Source: Rhodothermales bacterium (GTDB lineage Bacteria > Bacteroidota > Rhodothermia > Rhodothermales > Bin80). Taken from it: a stretch of DNA of 64,000 nt. Shown here piece after piece: positions 31,309-40,857 of this stretch. The position numbers were made by a program, and so were the translations under genes. The stretch's first letter is position 1; each line of letters opens with the position of its first letter. Location of the stretch: assembly GCA_028278205.1 (NCBI GenBank), contig JANQES010000090.1, positions 1 through 64,000 on the forward strand, given 5' to 3'. The notes under the pieces were generated by a model. That model did no database searches. It was given only the letters and a program-made list of their open reading frames with translations, and had not been told where the DNA came from.

Positions 31309-33684
31309 CTATTTCACCAACAGCATTGAGCGCGTCAGGCGGCGCGTCGGGGTTTGGATCGAGTAGAAATAGACGCCGCTGGCCCACGCCGACGCGTCGA
31401 GCGATACCTGATGTTCGCCGGCAGGCTGAAGCGCATCGACGAGCACGGCGATCTCGCGTCCGAGCACGTCGTAGACGGCCAGGCGCACCCGCGCGGCGTG
31501 CGGCACGGCATACCGGATCGTCGTGCGCGGGTTGAATGGGTTGGGATAGTTCGGATGCAGCGTGACGAACGCGGACGGCGCCTCGGCCTCATCCACCGCC
31601 GTCCTGAGAATCCCGCCCTGAAACTGAGCGCGGATAGGAATCACCCGATCTGCCAGTGAGATGGGCGGATTGCTGCCCACGGTCAACGCAGCCAGCGAAC
31701 GCCACTGCGTAGTTCCGCTGAGGGTCGAAAAAAGCAAGGCCGGATTGTCTCCGCTGAAAGGCGCCAGGGCGAAGACGAGGTGATTATCATCCGGCCCCGT
31801 GTTCGAGAGGCCGATGTAAATCACCTCCGGCAGGGTTGCAAGCTCCGGGTACGCCGAGAGATCCACCGGGAAATGATTCAGCGACGAGCCGGCCAGGGCG
31901 AGGCTGCGCGGATCGCCTTGTTCGAGCGTGAAGAGTTCATCGCCGGGCCGGCCCATGCCGTCGTCGGCCCAGACGTGGAGGCGTAAATCACGCGGGGCCT
32001 CCGGCGGGCCGAGCGGCACCCCGTTGACGATAAACTGATTCTCGAAATACGGCGCCAGGAAGACCTTCGTCAGCCGCGTGCCCGCCGGCACGGCAAAACG
32101 CACCGCCTGGATCGGCTCTTTGGATAACCGGATGAAATTCGGCTGCTCGCTCGCAATCTGGCCGTCTTCGTAGGCGATGGTTTCGGTGAAGACGGCGGGG
32201 CCGTCCCAGGTCAGCGAGAGCGTGACGGAGGCTGTGCTCTCTTCATCGTCGAGGTGATCGTAGACGAGGATCAGCAAGACGCTTTTGTAATTGCCCGCGA
32301 AGGTCGCTTCGTCCTCAACGTCCACGAAAGAGACGGCGCCGTCAATGTCTTCGAGCACAGCCCGCAGGCGGACGTTGCCCGGCAGCGCCGGCGTGTCCAC
32401 GGTGAGGCCTGCGCGCAGAGCGCGGACATTTTCCCAGATAAAATATTGCACGCCGCCGCTACGGAGCATCAGCGTCCCGGCCTCCACCGAATCGACCACG
32501 CCGGCATCGATGATCTGCCGGGGCAGGGCTTTCACGCCCCCGCACGCCGGGGTGGTGTAGCCAAAGCGCGGATCCAGGGCGGTATCGTTGAGAAAATTGG
32601 CCGTGTGAAAATCCATCACCATATCCTCGACCGAGCGCGAGGCGCCCTGCGCCTGAAGGACGGCGCGATAGCCCGCCACGCCCGTCTCCGGCTCCGGCAC
32701 CAGCGAAACGGCAGCCTCCTGCCCTAGCTGATCCGCCAGATACGTGGTGAACAGCGCCGCCCGCTGCACGTCGCCCAGAAAGGGCTCGACCGGATTCCAG
32801 GACAGAAACCCGATGTTGTGTTCTTGAGCGGGGAATTGGAGATAGAGATCGTCGCAGGCGTCGTAACCGTTGAGGAGCTTGGCCCATTCCGCAAGCCCTC
32901 GCGTGACGAACGGATGCTCGTCCGGACTCTGGTTGAAATGAATCAGTTGATGATGCACCTGCACAGCCACCTGCTTCACATCCTCGATGCCGAACTCCTC
33001 GCCGACGAGCAAGGGGTCGGTGTCGAGGTAGAGGACGTCGGCCTGGTTGCCCTCGCCGGGCGGGGCGTCGGGGTCGTAATCTTCCGGGGCGAAGTATCCG
33101 GCCAGGGGCGGCGCCGACGGGTAATCGTCGAAGATGTCGAACCAGAGGATGTCGAGGATGCCGTCGCCGTCGTAGTTGGGCAGGTTGCCGAAGAGCGTGG
33201 TGTTGTTTTCCAGAATGCCGGCTTCCGGATTGACGGATCCCTGAGGCGTTCGCGCACTCAGCGCTTCGACGAGCGCGTCGATATCGGCGTCCTGGACGTG
33301 GCCGCTGTCGCGCCCCGCCGTCTCCACCCAGAGATTGAAACCGTCGCCTTCGAACAGGAGGGTGAAGTGCTTCGGATTCCAGCCGGCCTGGAGGAATCGT
33401 TGTGTGTTGAAGGTGAGCGTATCGCCGACGTCCAGAAATCGATGGCCCGTTTTGGCGCGGCCCGGTATCCTGCCTTCGGCCTTCGCCCGCTGGAACGTCC
33501 GGGCTGCCGCCTGCATCTCCGGCGTAGTCATCCCCGGCCCGATCAGATACCGGCTGCCGAGGCGCTCCGGCTCTGCGCGCTCGGTTTCCTCGACGAGCCG
33601 CAGGGGCGGCCCTATCTGCGCCAACGCCGGAGCGGCTATCACGCACGATAGCATCCAGAGAGCAAAAAGCGCTGTCCTTTTCAT
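31309..33684 (-). CDS. T9SS-secreted protein with a degenerate metallopeptidase-like domain
   Basis: A 791-residue protein; the ATG at 33684 gives the signal peptide KRTALFALWMLSCVIAAPALAQ (the frame upstream is repeat-encoded). Residues about 90-380 resemble secreted zinc proteases of the HEFQHLIH...NEGLAEYA type, with a calcium-like DGDGILDILWFDIFDD segment. But the expected HExxH reads QVHHQLIHFNQSPDEHPFVTRGLAEWAK, losing the Glu and the His pair spacing, so catalysis is unlikely. The C-terminal ~85 residues are a T9SS sorting domain (LHPNYPNPFNPRTTIRYAVP, LAVYDVLGREIAVLVD, ASGVYFYSI). It is the second member of the upstream heme/T9SS module. Confidence 0.8.
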   Translation of the reverse strand: MKRTALFALWMLSCVIAAPALAQIGPPLRLVEETERAEPERLGSRYLIGPGMTTPEMQAAARTFQRAKAEGRIPGRAKTGHRFLDVGDTLTFNTQRFLQAGWNPKHFTLLFEGDGFNLWVETAGRDSGHVQDADIDALVEALSARTPQGSVNPEAGILENNTTLFGNLPNYDGDGILDILWFDIFDDYPSAPPLAGYFAPEDYDPDAPPGEGNQADVLYLDTDPLLVGEEFGIEDVKQVAVQVHHQLIHFNQSPDEHPFVTRGLAEWAKLLNGYDACDDLYLQFPAQEHNIGFLSWNPVEPFLGDVQRAALFTTYLADQLGQEAAVSLVPEPETGVAGYRAVLQAQGASRSVEDMVMDFHTANFLNDTALDPRFGYTTPACGGVKALPRQIIDAGVVDSVEAGTLMLRSGGVQYFIWENVRALRAGLTVDTPALPGNVRLRAVLEDIDGAVSFVDVEDEATFAGNYKSVLLILVYDHLDDEESTASVTLSLTWDGPAVFTETIAYEDGQIASEQPNFIRLSKEPIQAVRFAVPAGTRLTKVFLAPYFENQFIVNGVPLGPPEAPRDLRLHVWADDGMGRPGDELFTLEQGDPRSLALAGSSLNHFPVDLSAYPELATLPEVIYIGLSNTGPDDNHLVFALAPFSGDNPALLFSTLSGTTQWRSLAALTVGSNPPISLADRVIPIRAQFQGGILRTAVDEAEAPSAFVTLHPNYPNPFNPRTTIRYAVPHAARVRLAVYDVLGREIAVLVDALQPAGEHQVSLDASAWASGVYFYSIQTPTRRLTRSMLLVK

Positions 33685-33686
33685 AT

Positions 33687-33731
33687 CCCAAATAAACAAT
33701 CCAAAATCCACAATCTAAAATCCAAAATTCA
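33687..33731. repeat. Single-arm heptamer array (AATCCAA word)
   Basis: Tandem AATCCAAA/AATCTAAA words fill the whole 44-bp gap between a stop and a start codon. The same word is used in the larger array at 45460-45623. Confidence 0.55.
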
Positions 33732-35825
33732 TCCCCCTTTGATGAGCCGTTCGATCTGCTCCAGGGCGGCCCGGGCGCGCGCATCGCCCGGCGAGAGGGC
33801 GAGGACTTGCTGAAGCTTTTCGCGGGCCTCTTCATAGCGTCCTAGCTGCGTATAAACCAGCCCGAGGTTCCCCAGTGTGGCGACGTTGGTGGGGTCGAGC
33901 AGGGCAGCGCGTTCGAGCAGGCGCGCGGCCTCCGAGACTTGATTTTCGACCATCCGGACGGCGGCGAGGTTGATGAGGGCGTTGGTATGATCGGGATTCA
34001 GCGCCAGCACGTGCCCCAGGGCCTCGCCGGCTTCGTCGAGGCGGCCCTGCTTGAGCAAGACTGTGCCCCGCCCATAGTGCGCCGTCGTAGACCACGGCTT
34101 CTCCTCCGACGCCTGCTGATACTGCACCTGCGCCTCGTCCAGGCGTTCGTTGACTTCTAAAAAACGGGCCAGATCTACCTGCACCTCGGCCAGCGAGGGC
34201 TGGAGTTCCAGGGCGCGGCGATACAACCGTTCGACGGTTGCCGGATCGCGCCGCCCGGCTTCGTAGGCGCGCGCCAGGGCGTGGAGACGCTCCGGAACGT
34301 CGTCTTTCAACTGCACAGACCGCTCCAGCGATGGGATGGCCTGCTGCACCTGCCCCTGCTGCAACAACGCGCGACCGAACAGAAACTGCGCCTCGCCATG
34401 ATCCGGATCTTCGGCCAGCGCCTCGCCGAGCAGCGCGATGCCCTTTGCTGAGGCGGCGCGGCCTGCCTTTTGCTCACCCAAAACCAGATAAGCCATGCCC
34501 AGATAACGCTTCGCCTCCGGCCCCGCGCGGTCTCGTTCGAACAGAGGCGCCAACGTCTCGTGCGCCGGAAGCGGCTGCGACGCACCCGGCCCCGGATTCA
34601 CGACGCGGATCCAGTGATCGGTAAACGACGCATGGGGCGCGTTCTCGGCCTCGACCCTCGGCATGTGACATCCGCTGCAATCTGCCGTCGGGGCATGCCG
34701 GTTCTGCGCCTCCGCCGCGTCAAAACGCTCCTGGACGCCCTCATGACATCCCAGGCAACTCGCGTTGAAAGAAGGCGCCTCGCCGACGGCGTCGTGTGGA
34801 TCGTGGCACGTCACGCAGGTCATCGGCTCGGCCTGGGCGACGGTGGCGAGGAAACACGCGCTGCGCTTCATCCGATCGGCGTGCGAGATCACCGAGATCT
34901 GGCTCGTCTCGGTGGATTCTTCCGTCGTGAACAACGCCACAAACGACGACAACGACTCGGACGGGCGGAAATCGAACGGTTGCCGGCCCTCCCGAAAAAC
35001 CGTTACGGCACCGTTGAGATGGCACTGCTGGCACACATCGAGCTGGCGGTCGAGGTCGAGATGGATGGGGTTGACGATGGTTGCATCGACCTCGCCGGAG
35101 GCCTCCGGGTTGGCGAGGCGCTCGTCTATGTGCAACGCCCCCGGCCCATGACATCGCTCACACCCGATGCCGTGCGGCACGTCTGCATACTTGCCCTCGA
35201 CAAACGGAACCCGCTCCGGATAGCTGTTGTGGCAGGCCATACACCGCTCCGGGATCAGCCGGTCGAAGCGGCCATTCTGCCGGCTGTATCCGGGGCTGAA
35301 ATCCCATCGCCCGATCTGCGTGTACCACGTCAGCGGCAACTCGTAGAGGCGTCCGTTGCTCTCGGTGAAATAGGTGCGGGCGGCATTGCCGCTGCCCATC
35401 ACAAAATCCATCCGCCGCGCAAGGCGATGGGTGGTGCGGCCCTGCGCATCGCGGCGGTATTCTTCCTGAAAAAATTGCTCGTTTTCTTCGTAGACGCGGT
35501 AGTAGAAATCTGTGGCGTCGTGGCGGATGGGCGCCGCCGAAAAATCTTCGACAGCGTTTTCGGGCGTCAGCGGATAGTAAGAGCGGGCCATGCCGTGCTC
35601 CTGGTAGCCGCGCCATTGGTCCTCGTGGCAATCGAAGCAGGCGTCATCGCCCACGAAGCCGGTGCCCTCAGCGACGTTGCGGAACGCCGCGCGGCCCACC
35701 TCGGAGGCCGGGCTGCCGGGCGCAGGTGATGCCGCGCTCTGCTCAGGCCGGCTGCCCTCCCCCGCGCCACAGGCAGACACCACCATCGCCACCATAAAGA
35801 AAAGCGCCAGACGAGAAAGGCCCAT
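33729..35825 (-). CDS. Seven-heme c-type cytochrome with TPR domain, lipoprotein (paralogue B)
   Basis: A 698-residue paralogue of 28612-30837. I place the start at the ATG at 35825, giving the lipoprotein signal GLSRLALFFMVAMVVSAC. Hemes: CFDCH, CMACH, CERCH, CQQCH, CVTCH, CLGCH, CSGCH, in the same order and near-identical spacing as paralogue A; the stretch EHGMARSYYPLTPENAVEDFSAAP is almost identical between them. Six or more TPR units fill the C-terminal 300 residues (AHYGRGTVLLKQGRLDEAG, TLGNLGLVYTQLGRYEEAREKL). It likely acts with the adjacent T9SS-secreted protein. Electron donor and acceptor are not evident. Confidence 0.88.
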   Translation of the reverse strand: MGLSRLALFFMVAMVVSACGAGEGSRPEQSAASPAPGSPASEVGRAAFRNVAEGTGFVGDDACFDCHEDQWRGYQEHGMARSYYPLTPENAVEDFSAAPIRHDATDFYYRVYEENEQFFQEEYRRDAQGRTTHRLARRMDFVMGSGNAARTYFTESNGRLYELPLTWYTQIGRWDFSPGYSRQNGRFDRLIPERCMACHNSYPERVPFVEGKYADVPHGIGCERCHGPGALHIDERLANPEASGEVDATIVNPIHLDLDRQLDVCQQCHLNGAVTVFREGRQPFDFRPSESLSSFVALFTTEESTETSQISVISHADRMKRSACFLATVAQAEPMTCVTCHDPHDAVGEAPSFNASCLGCHEGVQERFDAAEAQNRHAPTADCSGCHMPRVEAENAPHASFTDHWIRVVNPGPGASQPLPAHETLAPLFERDRAGPEAKRYLGMAYLVLGEQKAGRAASAKGIALLGEALAEDPDHGEAQFLFGRALLQQGQVQQAIPSLERSVQLKDDVPERLHALARAYEAGRRDPATVERLYRRALELQPSLAEVQVDLARFLEVNERLDEAQVQYQQASEEKPWSTTAHYGRGTVLLKQGRLDEAGEALGHVLALNPDHTNALINLAAVRMVENQVSEAARLLERAALLDPTNVATLGNLGLVYTQLGRYEEAREKLQQVLALSPGDARARAALEQIERLIKGG

Positions 35826-35866
35826 GTCGTGATCGCGCAAGGATGAGAAAAGATGTTTGATCGAAA

Positions 35867-35925
35867 GGGAGAGAGGGGGAAAGGGAGATCAAGCTTTTAC
35901 CTCCCTTTCCCCCTTTCCATCTCGC
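35867..35925. repeat. Octamer polypurine/polypyrimidine foldback
   Basis: GAAAGGGA, GAGAGGGG, GAAAGGGA, GA face CCTCCCTTTCCCCCTTTCC. Unlike copies 1 and 2 of this word, both arms are present here. Confidence 0.6.
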
Positions 35926-36004
35926 GTGCTTACATTCGACTAAACAACACGCTAGAAGTGCCGGGTAGCTAATCGCGCATCTAGCCGAAACCGATCCCTC
36001 AATA

Positions 36005-36044
36005 ACAAAGGGGATGGATCCACACCGGATCCATCCCCTTTTGC
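36005..36044 (-). terminator. Intrinsic terminator after the PorV-family gene
   Basis: Near-perfect stem of about 15 bp: AAGGGGATGGATCC against GGATCCATCCCCTT around a 5-nt loop, 20 bp after the PorV-family stop codon on the minus strand, with T-rich flanks on both sides. It closes the TonB receptor/T9SS/PorV operon. Confidence 0.8.
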
Positions 36045-36066
36045 TTGCTTCAGATCGAAGGATCGT

Positions 36067-37152
36067 TTAGAGCGTCACCGAGAGGGTGATGTACTGAACG
36101 TCTTCGAAGAAGTCAGTCGGCAGGTAGGCGTAGTCTACCGCGACCCGGCTGCCGCCCAGGTTCAGGTTCAAACCCGCCCCGAAGGTAGCACCCTGGAAGA
36201 AGGTCTGGTCCATGTCTTCGGTGAGTTGATACCCACCCCGGACGTAGACGATGTCCTGGAAGCCGAGTTCGAGACCGCCTGCGTACTGATCCTGATCGAA
36301 CGAGTTCGACCGGTAGTTGCCCAGGACCGTCACGACCGACCCGGCGCCGAGTTCGCGCGAGTAGGACACGCCGAAGTTGAGCAGCGAGGGCAACTGCACG
36401 CCTTCGCTCTCGATGGAAACGGCGTTGTTCTGCGCCGAGGGATCCTGACCCGGCAGGCGCACCTGTTGGATCAGGCCCGTGCCGGAGAACTGCACCTCGT
36501 TGCCGATGTTCTTCAGGCTCACGCCCAGCCGCAAGCCGGACTCGCCGACGACGTAGGTCATGCCCGCGTCGAAGGCCACGGTCGAGGCGTTGAGGTCATC
36601 GATGGCCTCGTTGACCACCTTGACCGTCACACCGGCAGCGATGCGGTCGGTGAGCTGGCGGGCGTAGGTCAGGCCCGCCGTGATGAACGAAACGTCAAAG
36701 GTAACGTCCGAGATTTCCGGTGCGATCTCGGTTTGTTTAGCGATCTCGCCGAAATCCCAGGCAGAGATCGTCAGGGCGATGTTGTTGTTGCCGAAGCTCT
36801 GGCCGACGCCGAAGTAGTTGACGCCGATGTCGGCGACATACTCCAGGCGGCTAAACAAGGCTGCTGTGCCATTGTTGAGCGCCAGCCCTGCCGGGTTGGC
36901 ATAGAGCGCTTCGAGGCCGTGCATGTTGACCAGCCCCGCCGTGCCCGTGGCGCCGAGCGACGTATACCGGGCCGTCAGCGGCACCAGCAACTCGGCAGCG
37001 CCGGCCGAGCCGGCACGGCTGCCGGACTCGCCGAGCGAGCCGCCGCCGCCGCCGACATCTTGCGCCTGGACGTCCAGAGCCCACAGGCTCAGCAGGCACA
37101 GCGAGAGTAGGCCGTACCCAAGGAACCGGGCGATGTGCATCTTCGCTTTCAT
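36067..37152 (-). CDS. PorV/PorQ-family outer-membrane protein
   Basis: A 361-residue FadL-like beta-barrel of the PorV family (UPF0164-like). PorV shuttles T9SS cargo to the attachment complex on the outer membrane. Signal peptide about 1-31 (LLSLCLLSLWALDVQAQ). It starts with the family's GASSLGATGTAG-type segment (here RYTSLGATGTAGLVNMHGLEALYANPAGLAL) and has amphipathic strands throughout, ending in an aromatic/hydrophobic strand (VQYITLSVTL). AGGAGG lies nine bases before the ATG. It is the third gene of an operon with a T9SS cargo protein and a TonB-dependent receptor, fitting a dedicated secretion-display role. Confidence 0.88.
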   Translation of the reverse strand: MKAKMHIARFLGYGLLSLCLLSLWALDVQAQDVGGGGGSLGESGSRAGSAGAAELLVPLTARYTSLGATGTAGLVNMHGLEALYANPAGLALNNGTAALFSRLEYVADIGVNYFGVGQSFGNNNIALTISAWDFGEIAKQTEIAPEISDVTFDVSFITAGLTYARQLTDRIAAGVTVKVVNEAIDDLNASTVAFDAGMTYVVGESGLRLGVSLKNIGNEVQFSGTGLIQQVRLPGQDPSAQNNAVSIESEGVQLPSLLNFGVSYSRELGAGSVVTVLGNYRSNSFDQDQYAGGLELGFQDIVYVRGGYQLTEDMDQTFFQGATFGAGLNLNLGGSRVAVDYAYLPTDFFEDVQYITLSVTL

Positions 37153-37226
37153 ATCTCAAGTCCTCCTTGTCTTCAGACTGGAAAGTAGGAAGTAGGTAAC
37201 AGGTTGTTGGTTAGGAAGCCGGCCAG

Positions 37227-40200
37227 CTAGAACGTGTTCAGCTGGATACGCTTCTTGACAGCCGCAAACTTGATCACCTTCTCTCCTACACCCGGAACGT
37301 CCACGTGAATCAGGTACACCCCGCTGGAAATCGGCAGGTTGTTGTCGCTCGTCAGGTTCCATGTGAGGAACCGCGCAGGGCTGTTCTTGGTGATCGTCTT
37401 GATCAACGTGCCGTTGAGCGTGAAGATGCGGATGGTGGCCTCTTCGGGCAGGTTGGTAAAGCGAACTTCGTCGGTGAGCTGGCTGCGCTCGTAAGTCGAG
37501 GCCCCTTTGTAGGGGTTGGGCACGATGCCGATCTCGTCGAGGCGGGCTTGCTGCGTCGTCAGGTCGGCTTCGGTGGCGCCCAGGCCGTCGGTGCTGATCG
37601 TGAAGATGTCACCGGGCTGGCTCGGCTTGGTCGTGATGATCCGGTAGATGGTGCCCGTCTCCGGAAGCTCCGCGCGGATGGCGTCAAAGGTTCCGTCGCC
37701 ATCGGTATCCTGCCAGCCGTTCCAGTTGACCAGCACGGTGCGGGCCATCATTTCGACGCCGAGGGCCGGCGAGCCGTTGCCCGGCGCCGCCGCGAAGGCC
37801 TGATAGCCGGCCTCGCCGGGGCTCCTGTCCACCGGACGGAACCAGTAGACCCAGTCCGTGTAGGGGTCGTCGGAGCCGCCCGAGGCCTGGTGGTCGCCGC
37901 CGGCATCGTAGTTCTCCAACACGGTCGTGACCCCTTCCCCTTCATGCCAACGTTCGCACGATCCCCCACCACTGCAGTTATCCAGGATGGCAGGGATCAG
38001 GCGGTAGTCGTCGCTCGGGTCGTCGGTGGGGCCCGTGTCCCAGATCTCGAAGGGCACCTGCATGGGCAGGTCGTCTTCGAAGCGCCGCCAGCCGATGCAG
38101 CTCGACGGGTCGTCTACGCAGCGCTGCGAGAAGCGCATCTCGTAGTTGTTCGACCCGACGGACACTTCAAGGGATTCAAAGCCGCCACGGCTGAAAAAGG
38201 TGCGGTTGAGCCACGTGTCAAACGTGGACCTGGTGTCGCCGCCCGTGTTGATGCCCCAAACGGCATTGCTGAGCGCCTGCTGCACGCCGCGCGTCGGGCG
38301 GTCGTCGTTGGGATACGACCCGGCCGGCGTCAGACTGCCTTCGAGGCGGGGGAAGCCGGAGTTGTTGAACGCGTAGGTCGCCATGTCCCACGGCTCGATG
38401 GGGCCAGCGTTGTTGGCAACGGCCGCAAAGCCCTTGAAGCCCGGATCCGGCCCGACGACGCTGACCTGCAAACCGTCGACCAGCAGCAGATTCTCGCGTT
38501 GCGGTGCGGCCTCGCCGGTGACCGGCGAAGGATCGAAGAGGACCGTGCCGTCGCTCTCGCGCTTGATCCGGTAGGTGATGAACGATCCGGCAGCCGATTT
38601 GTCAGCGAGGATGTCCGATTCAAGGAAATCAATCTCTTTCCGATCGATTTCGACCCGCGCCTGCGACTGGCTCGTCTCGACCTCGTAGAACTCCACGGTG
38701 TAGGCCGAGCCGGTGATGGTGGCCGGGTTGAAGACATCGGCCCAGACACGGCCTTCCCCAACCCCCTGTTTGACGCCGATAATGTCGGGTTCGGCATTGT
38801 TGGCAGCGGCAGCAACGGCATCCTCCGAGAGGATGTCGCGCCCGCGCGTCGGCACAACCTCGACGCGTGAAATCGGGCCGCGATAGACCTTCGGGAAGGA
38901 CGGCTCGTTGTAGGCATAGGCCTGCACGCCGTAGTAGCGCGTATCGTAGTTGGTCAGCGCGCTGATGACGTGGAAGCGCTGCACGCCATTGTCTCCGCCC
39001 CGAGCGGTCACGCCGGTAGGCTCGCCGGGGATGCCGTCGATGATGCGCGTGACGCCGTTGACTACGTCGTAGGTGGCGATGATCTGGCCGATCTGGTCGG
39101 CCACGTCGGCGTACTCGTAGACGGTATAGCCCTCGAACTCGTAGCTCTTGTTATCATCCGGCGCGAACGGATCCTCCTCGGCGTAGCTCTCCAGGTAGTT
39201 GTTCGAGCGAGGCGAGTTGGACCATTCGAGGATGATCTGGCCGTCGAGTTCGGTGACGCTCACAGTAGGCGCGGCGGGCGGCTGCGGCAACTCGAAGTTG
39301 ACGTCGAAGGCCGCCTGGGCCAGCGCGTCGGCCTGACGTAGCCGGTTGACCGAGTCGAGGTGGTCAACGCCAAGCGCCCAGACGAGACCAAAGACGATCT
39401 CCTGCTGGTCGCCCGGATTGATCGTGAACGGCCCGGTCGAGAGCACGAAGCGGCGGTCCGCCGGGTCGATGGCCGGCAGGCTGCCGTCGCCGGCAGGGTT
39501 GACTTCAGACCAGCCCTCGCCCGTGGCGGGGTCGCCGGGGAACATGTAGTTGACCGGGATCTGGGAGAAGTCGCGCCCGTTGCCGCCGAAGGTCACACGC
39601 TGGCCGTCTTTCCAGCGGCCTCGCATGTAGTTGTAGTAGTCTTCGCCGGTGACGGGGTCGCAGATGACGCACCCGCCGTTGTTGTAGAAGACGAAGTGGC
39701 TCATCCCCAGGTTTTTGAAGTCCGCGATCTTCACACCGCTAACCTGGGCCGTATCGCCCACCGAGGGCACGATGGGACCCTGGAAGAAGTCGTAGCCGGC
39801 AGCCGGTGGCGGCGTGCCGTAGCCTTCACCGCTAACGTCTTCGTTGTCGGAGTTGTACACATACCCGACACCGAGCAACGTGTCCGAGCCGACGTAGTCG
39901 TCCTGGAAGTCACCCAGGTCGGGGTCGGAGAAGATGCCGAGGTAGGCATTTTCGAGCGGGACGTTGCCCTTGTAGAAGATGTTATACTTGTAAAAGGTCG
40001 TGTTGCCGATGTCGCCGGCGGTGTTGAAGGCGAAGGCAATGCCGTGCACCTCCACGCCCACAGGCGGCGAGTCGGTCGATTCGTGGGTGTTGCCGCGGTC
40101 GTTCATCACCCACCAGATAGACTGGTCGCCGAGGATGGCTGGTCGTTCGCCGCCGGCCAGGTTAACCACGCGGCCATCACGCTGCGCCAGCGGCACCGTG

Positions 40201-40742
40201 ATGTCGAAGGCGATCCGTTCGTTGGGTTCATCCACTGTGCCGTCGTTGTCGTCGTCCACGCCGTTGTCGGGCGGGGCGAGCGTCGGGGCGCCGAGGCCGG
40301 TGGGCCAGTCGCGCATAGCCGGGGTGGCTACGCCGGTGGCTTCGTACTCTTCGATGTCCGACCGGCTGACCTTAAAGACGCGGTCGTAGATGGCGCAGTC
40401 GTTGGGTGGGTTGCCGTTTTCATCGAGCGGGCCGGCCCAGAACTCCCATTCGCCGTAGCGCGTGGCCGTGGCGCGAAGCTGGCCGCCCACCTCGCCGGCG
40501 AGCCAGATGCCCGAGGCGAAGATGGCGTTAGAGCCGCTTCCCTTGGGAACCTCGTAGACGTGAGGTTCACCCCGATAGAAGAGGCCGCCGGTGTTGAGGA
40601 TGCGGGCGCGCACGTTGTTGATGTCCAGGAAGGCCTCGCCAAGCGCGCGCTCACAGTTGCTGATGCTCTGGGCCTGTGCCTCCACAAGCCCTAGCATGAG
40701 CACCGGGAGCAACAGCAAGCTTACTTTGCTTAAGTATCGCAT
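37227..40742 (-). CDS. Large T9SS-sorted secreted protein
   Basis: A 1171-residue protein; the ATG at 40742 (MRYLSKVSLLLLPVLMLGLVEAQAQ) gives a clean signal peptide, while the frame upstream overlaps the TonB receptor gene. The body is mostly beta with Asp/Asn-rich turns (DNGVDDDNDGTVDEPNE, DTDGDGTFDAI, thrombospondin type 3-like calcium loops) and a fibronectin-like region near 530-640. It ends in a T9SS type A sorting domain (IGIVPNPYKGASTYERSQL, IRIFTLNGTLIKTI, SGVYLIHVD, KKRIQ). Proteins of this form follow a SusC-like receptor in many Rhodothermota and related genomes. Ligand unknown. Confidence 0.82.
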   Translation of the reverse strand: MRYLSKVSLLLLPVLMLGLVEAQAQSISNCERALGEAFLDINNVRARILNTGGLFYRGEPHVYEVPKGSGSNAIFASGIWLAGEVGGQLRATATRYGEWEFWAGPLDENGNPPNDCAIYDRVFKVSRSDIEEYEATGVATPAMRDWPTGLGAPTLAPPDNGVDDDNDGTVDEPNERIAFDITVPLAQRDGRVVNLAGGERPAILGDQSIWWVMNDRGNTHESTDSPPVGVEVHGIAFAFNTAGDIGNTTFYKYNIFYKGNVPLENAYLGIFSDPDLGDFQDDYVGSDTLLGVGYVYNSDNEDVSGEGYGTPPPAAGYDFFQGPIVPSVGDTAQVSGVKIADFKNLGMSHFVFYNNGGCVICDPVTGEDYYNYMRGRWKDGQRVTFGGNGRDFSQIPVNYMFPGDPATGEGWSEVNPAGDGSLPAIDPADRRFVLSTGPFTINPGDQQEIVFGLVWALGVDHLDSVNRLRQADALAQAAFDVNFELPQPPAAPTVSVTELDGQIILEWSNSPRSNNYLESYAEEDPFAPDDNKSYEFEGYTVYEYADVADQIGQIIATYDVVNGVTRIIDGIPGEPTGVTARGGDNGVQRFHVISALTNYDTRYYGVQAYAYNEPSFPKVYRGPISRVEVVPTRGRDILSEDAVAAAANNAEPDIIGVKQGVGEGRVWADVFNPATITGSAYTVEFYEVETSQSQARVEIDRKEIDFLESDILADKSAAGSFITYRIKRESDGTVLFDPSPVTGEAAPQRENLLLVDGLQVSVVGPDPGFKGFAAVANNAGPIEPWDMATYAFNNSGFPRLEGSLTPAGSYPNDDRPTRGVQQALSNAVWGINTGGDTRSTFDTWLNRTFFSRGGFESLEVSVGSNNYEMRFSQRCVDDPSSCIGWRRFEDDLPMQVPFEIWDTGPTDDPSDDYRLIPAILDNCSGGGSCERWHEGEGVTTVLENYDAGGDHQASGGSDDPYTDWVYWFRPVDRSPGEAGYQAFAAAPGNGSPALGVEMMARTVLVNWNGWQDTDGDGTFDAIRAELPETGTIYRIITTKPSQPGDIFTISTDGLGATEADLTTQQARLDEIGIVPNPYKGASTYERSQLTDEVRFTNLPEEATIRIFTLNGTLIKTITKNSPARFLTWNLTSDNNLPISSGVYLIHVDVPGVGEKVIKFAAVKKRIQLNTF

Positions 40743-40857
40743 AGTCCTAGTGTGGATGTGTGAATCGCTGCAGGTATGGGTTCTCTGAGAAAGCGGGGGA
40801 AGGGATGGGCGCTCCGGGCCGGTGGGTGCCAGCCCGGAGCCCCCCGCAAACGAACCC

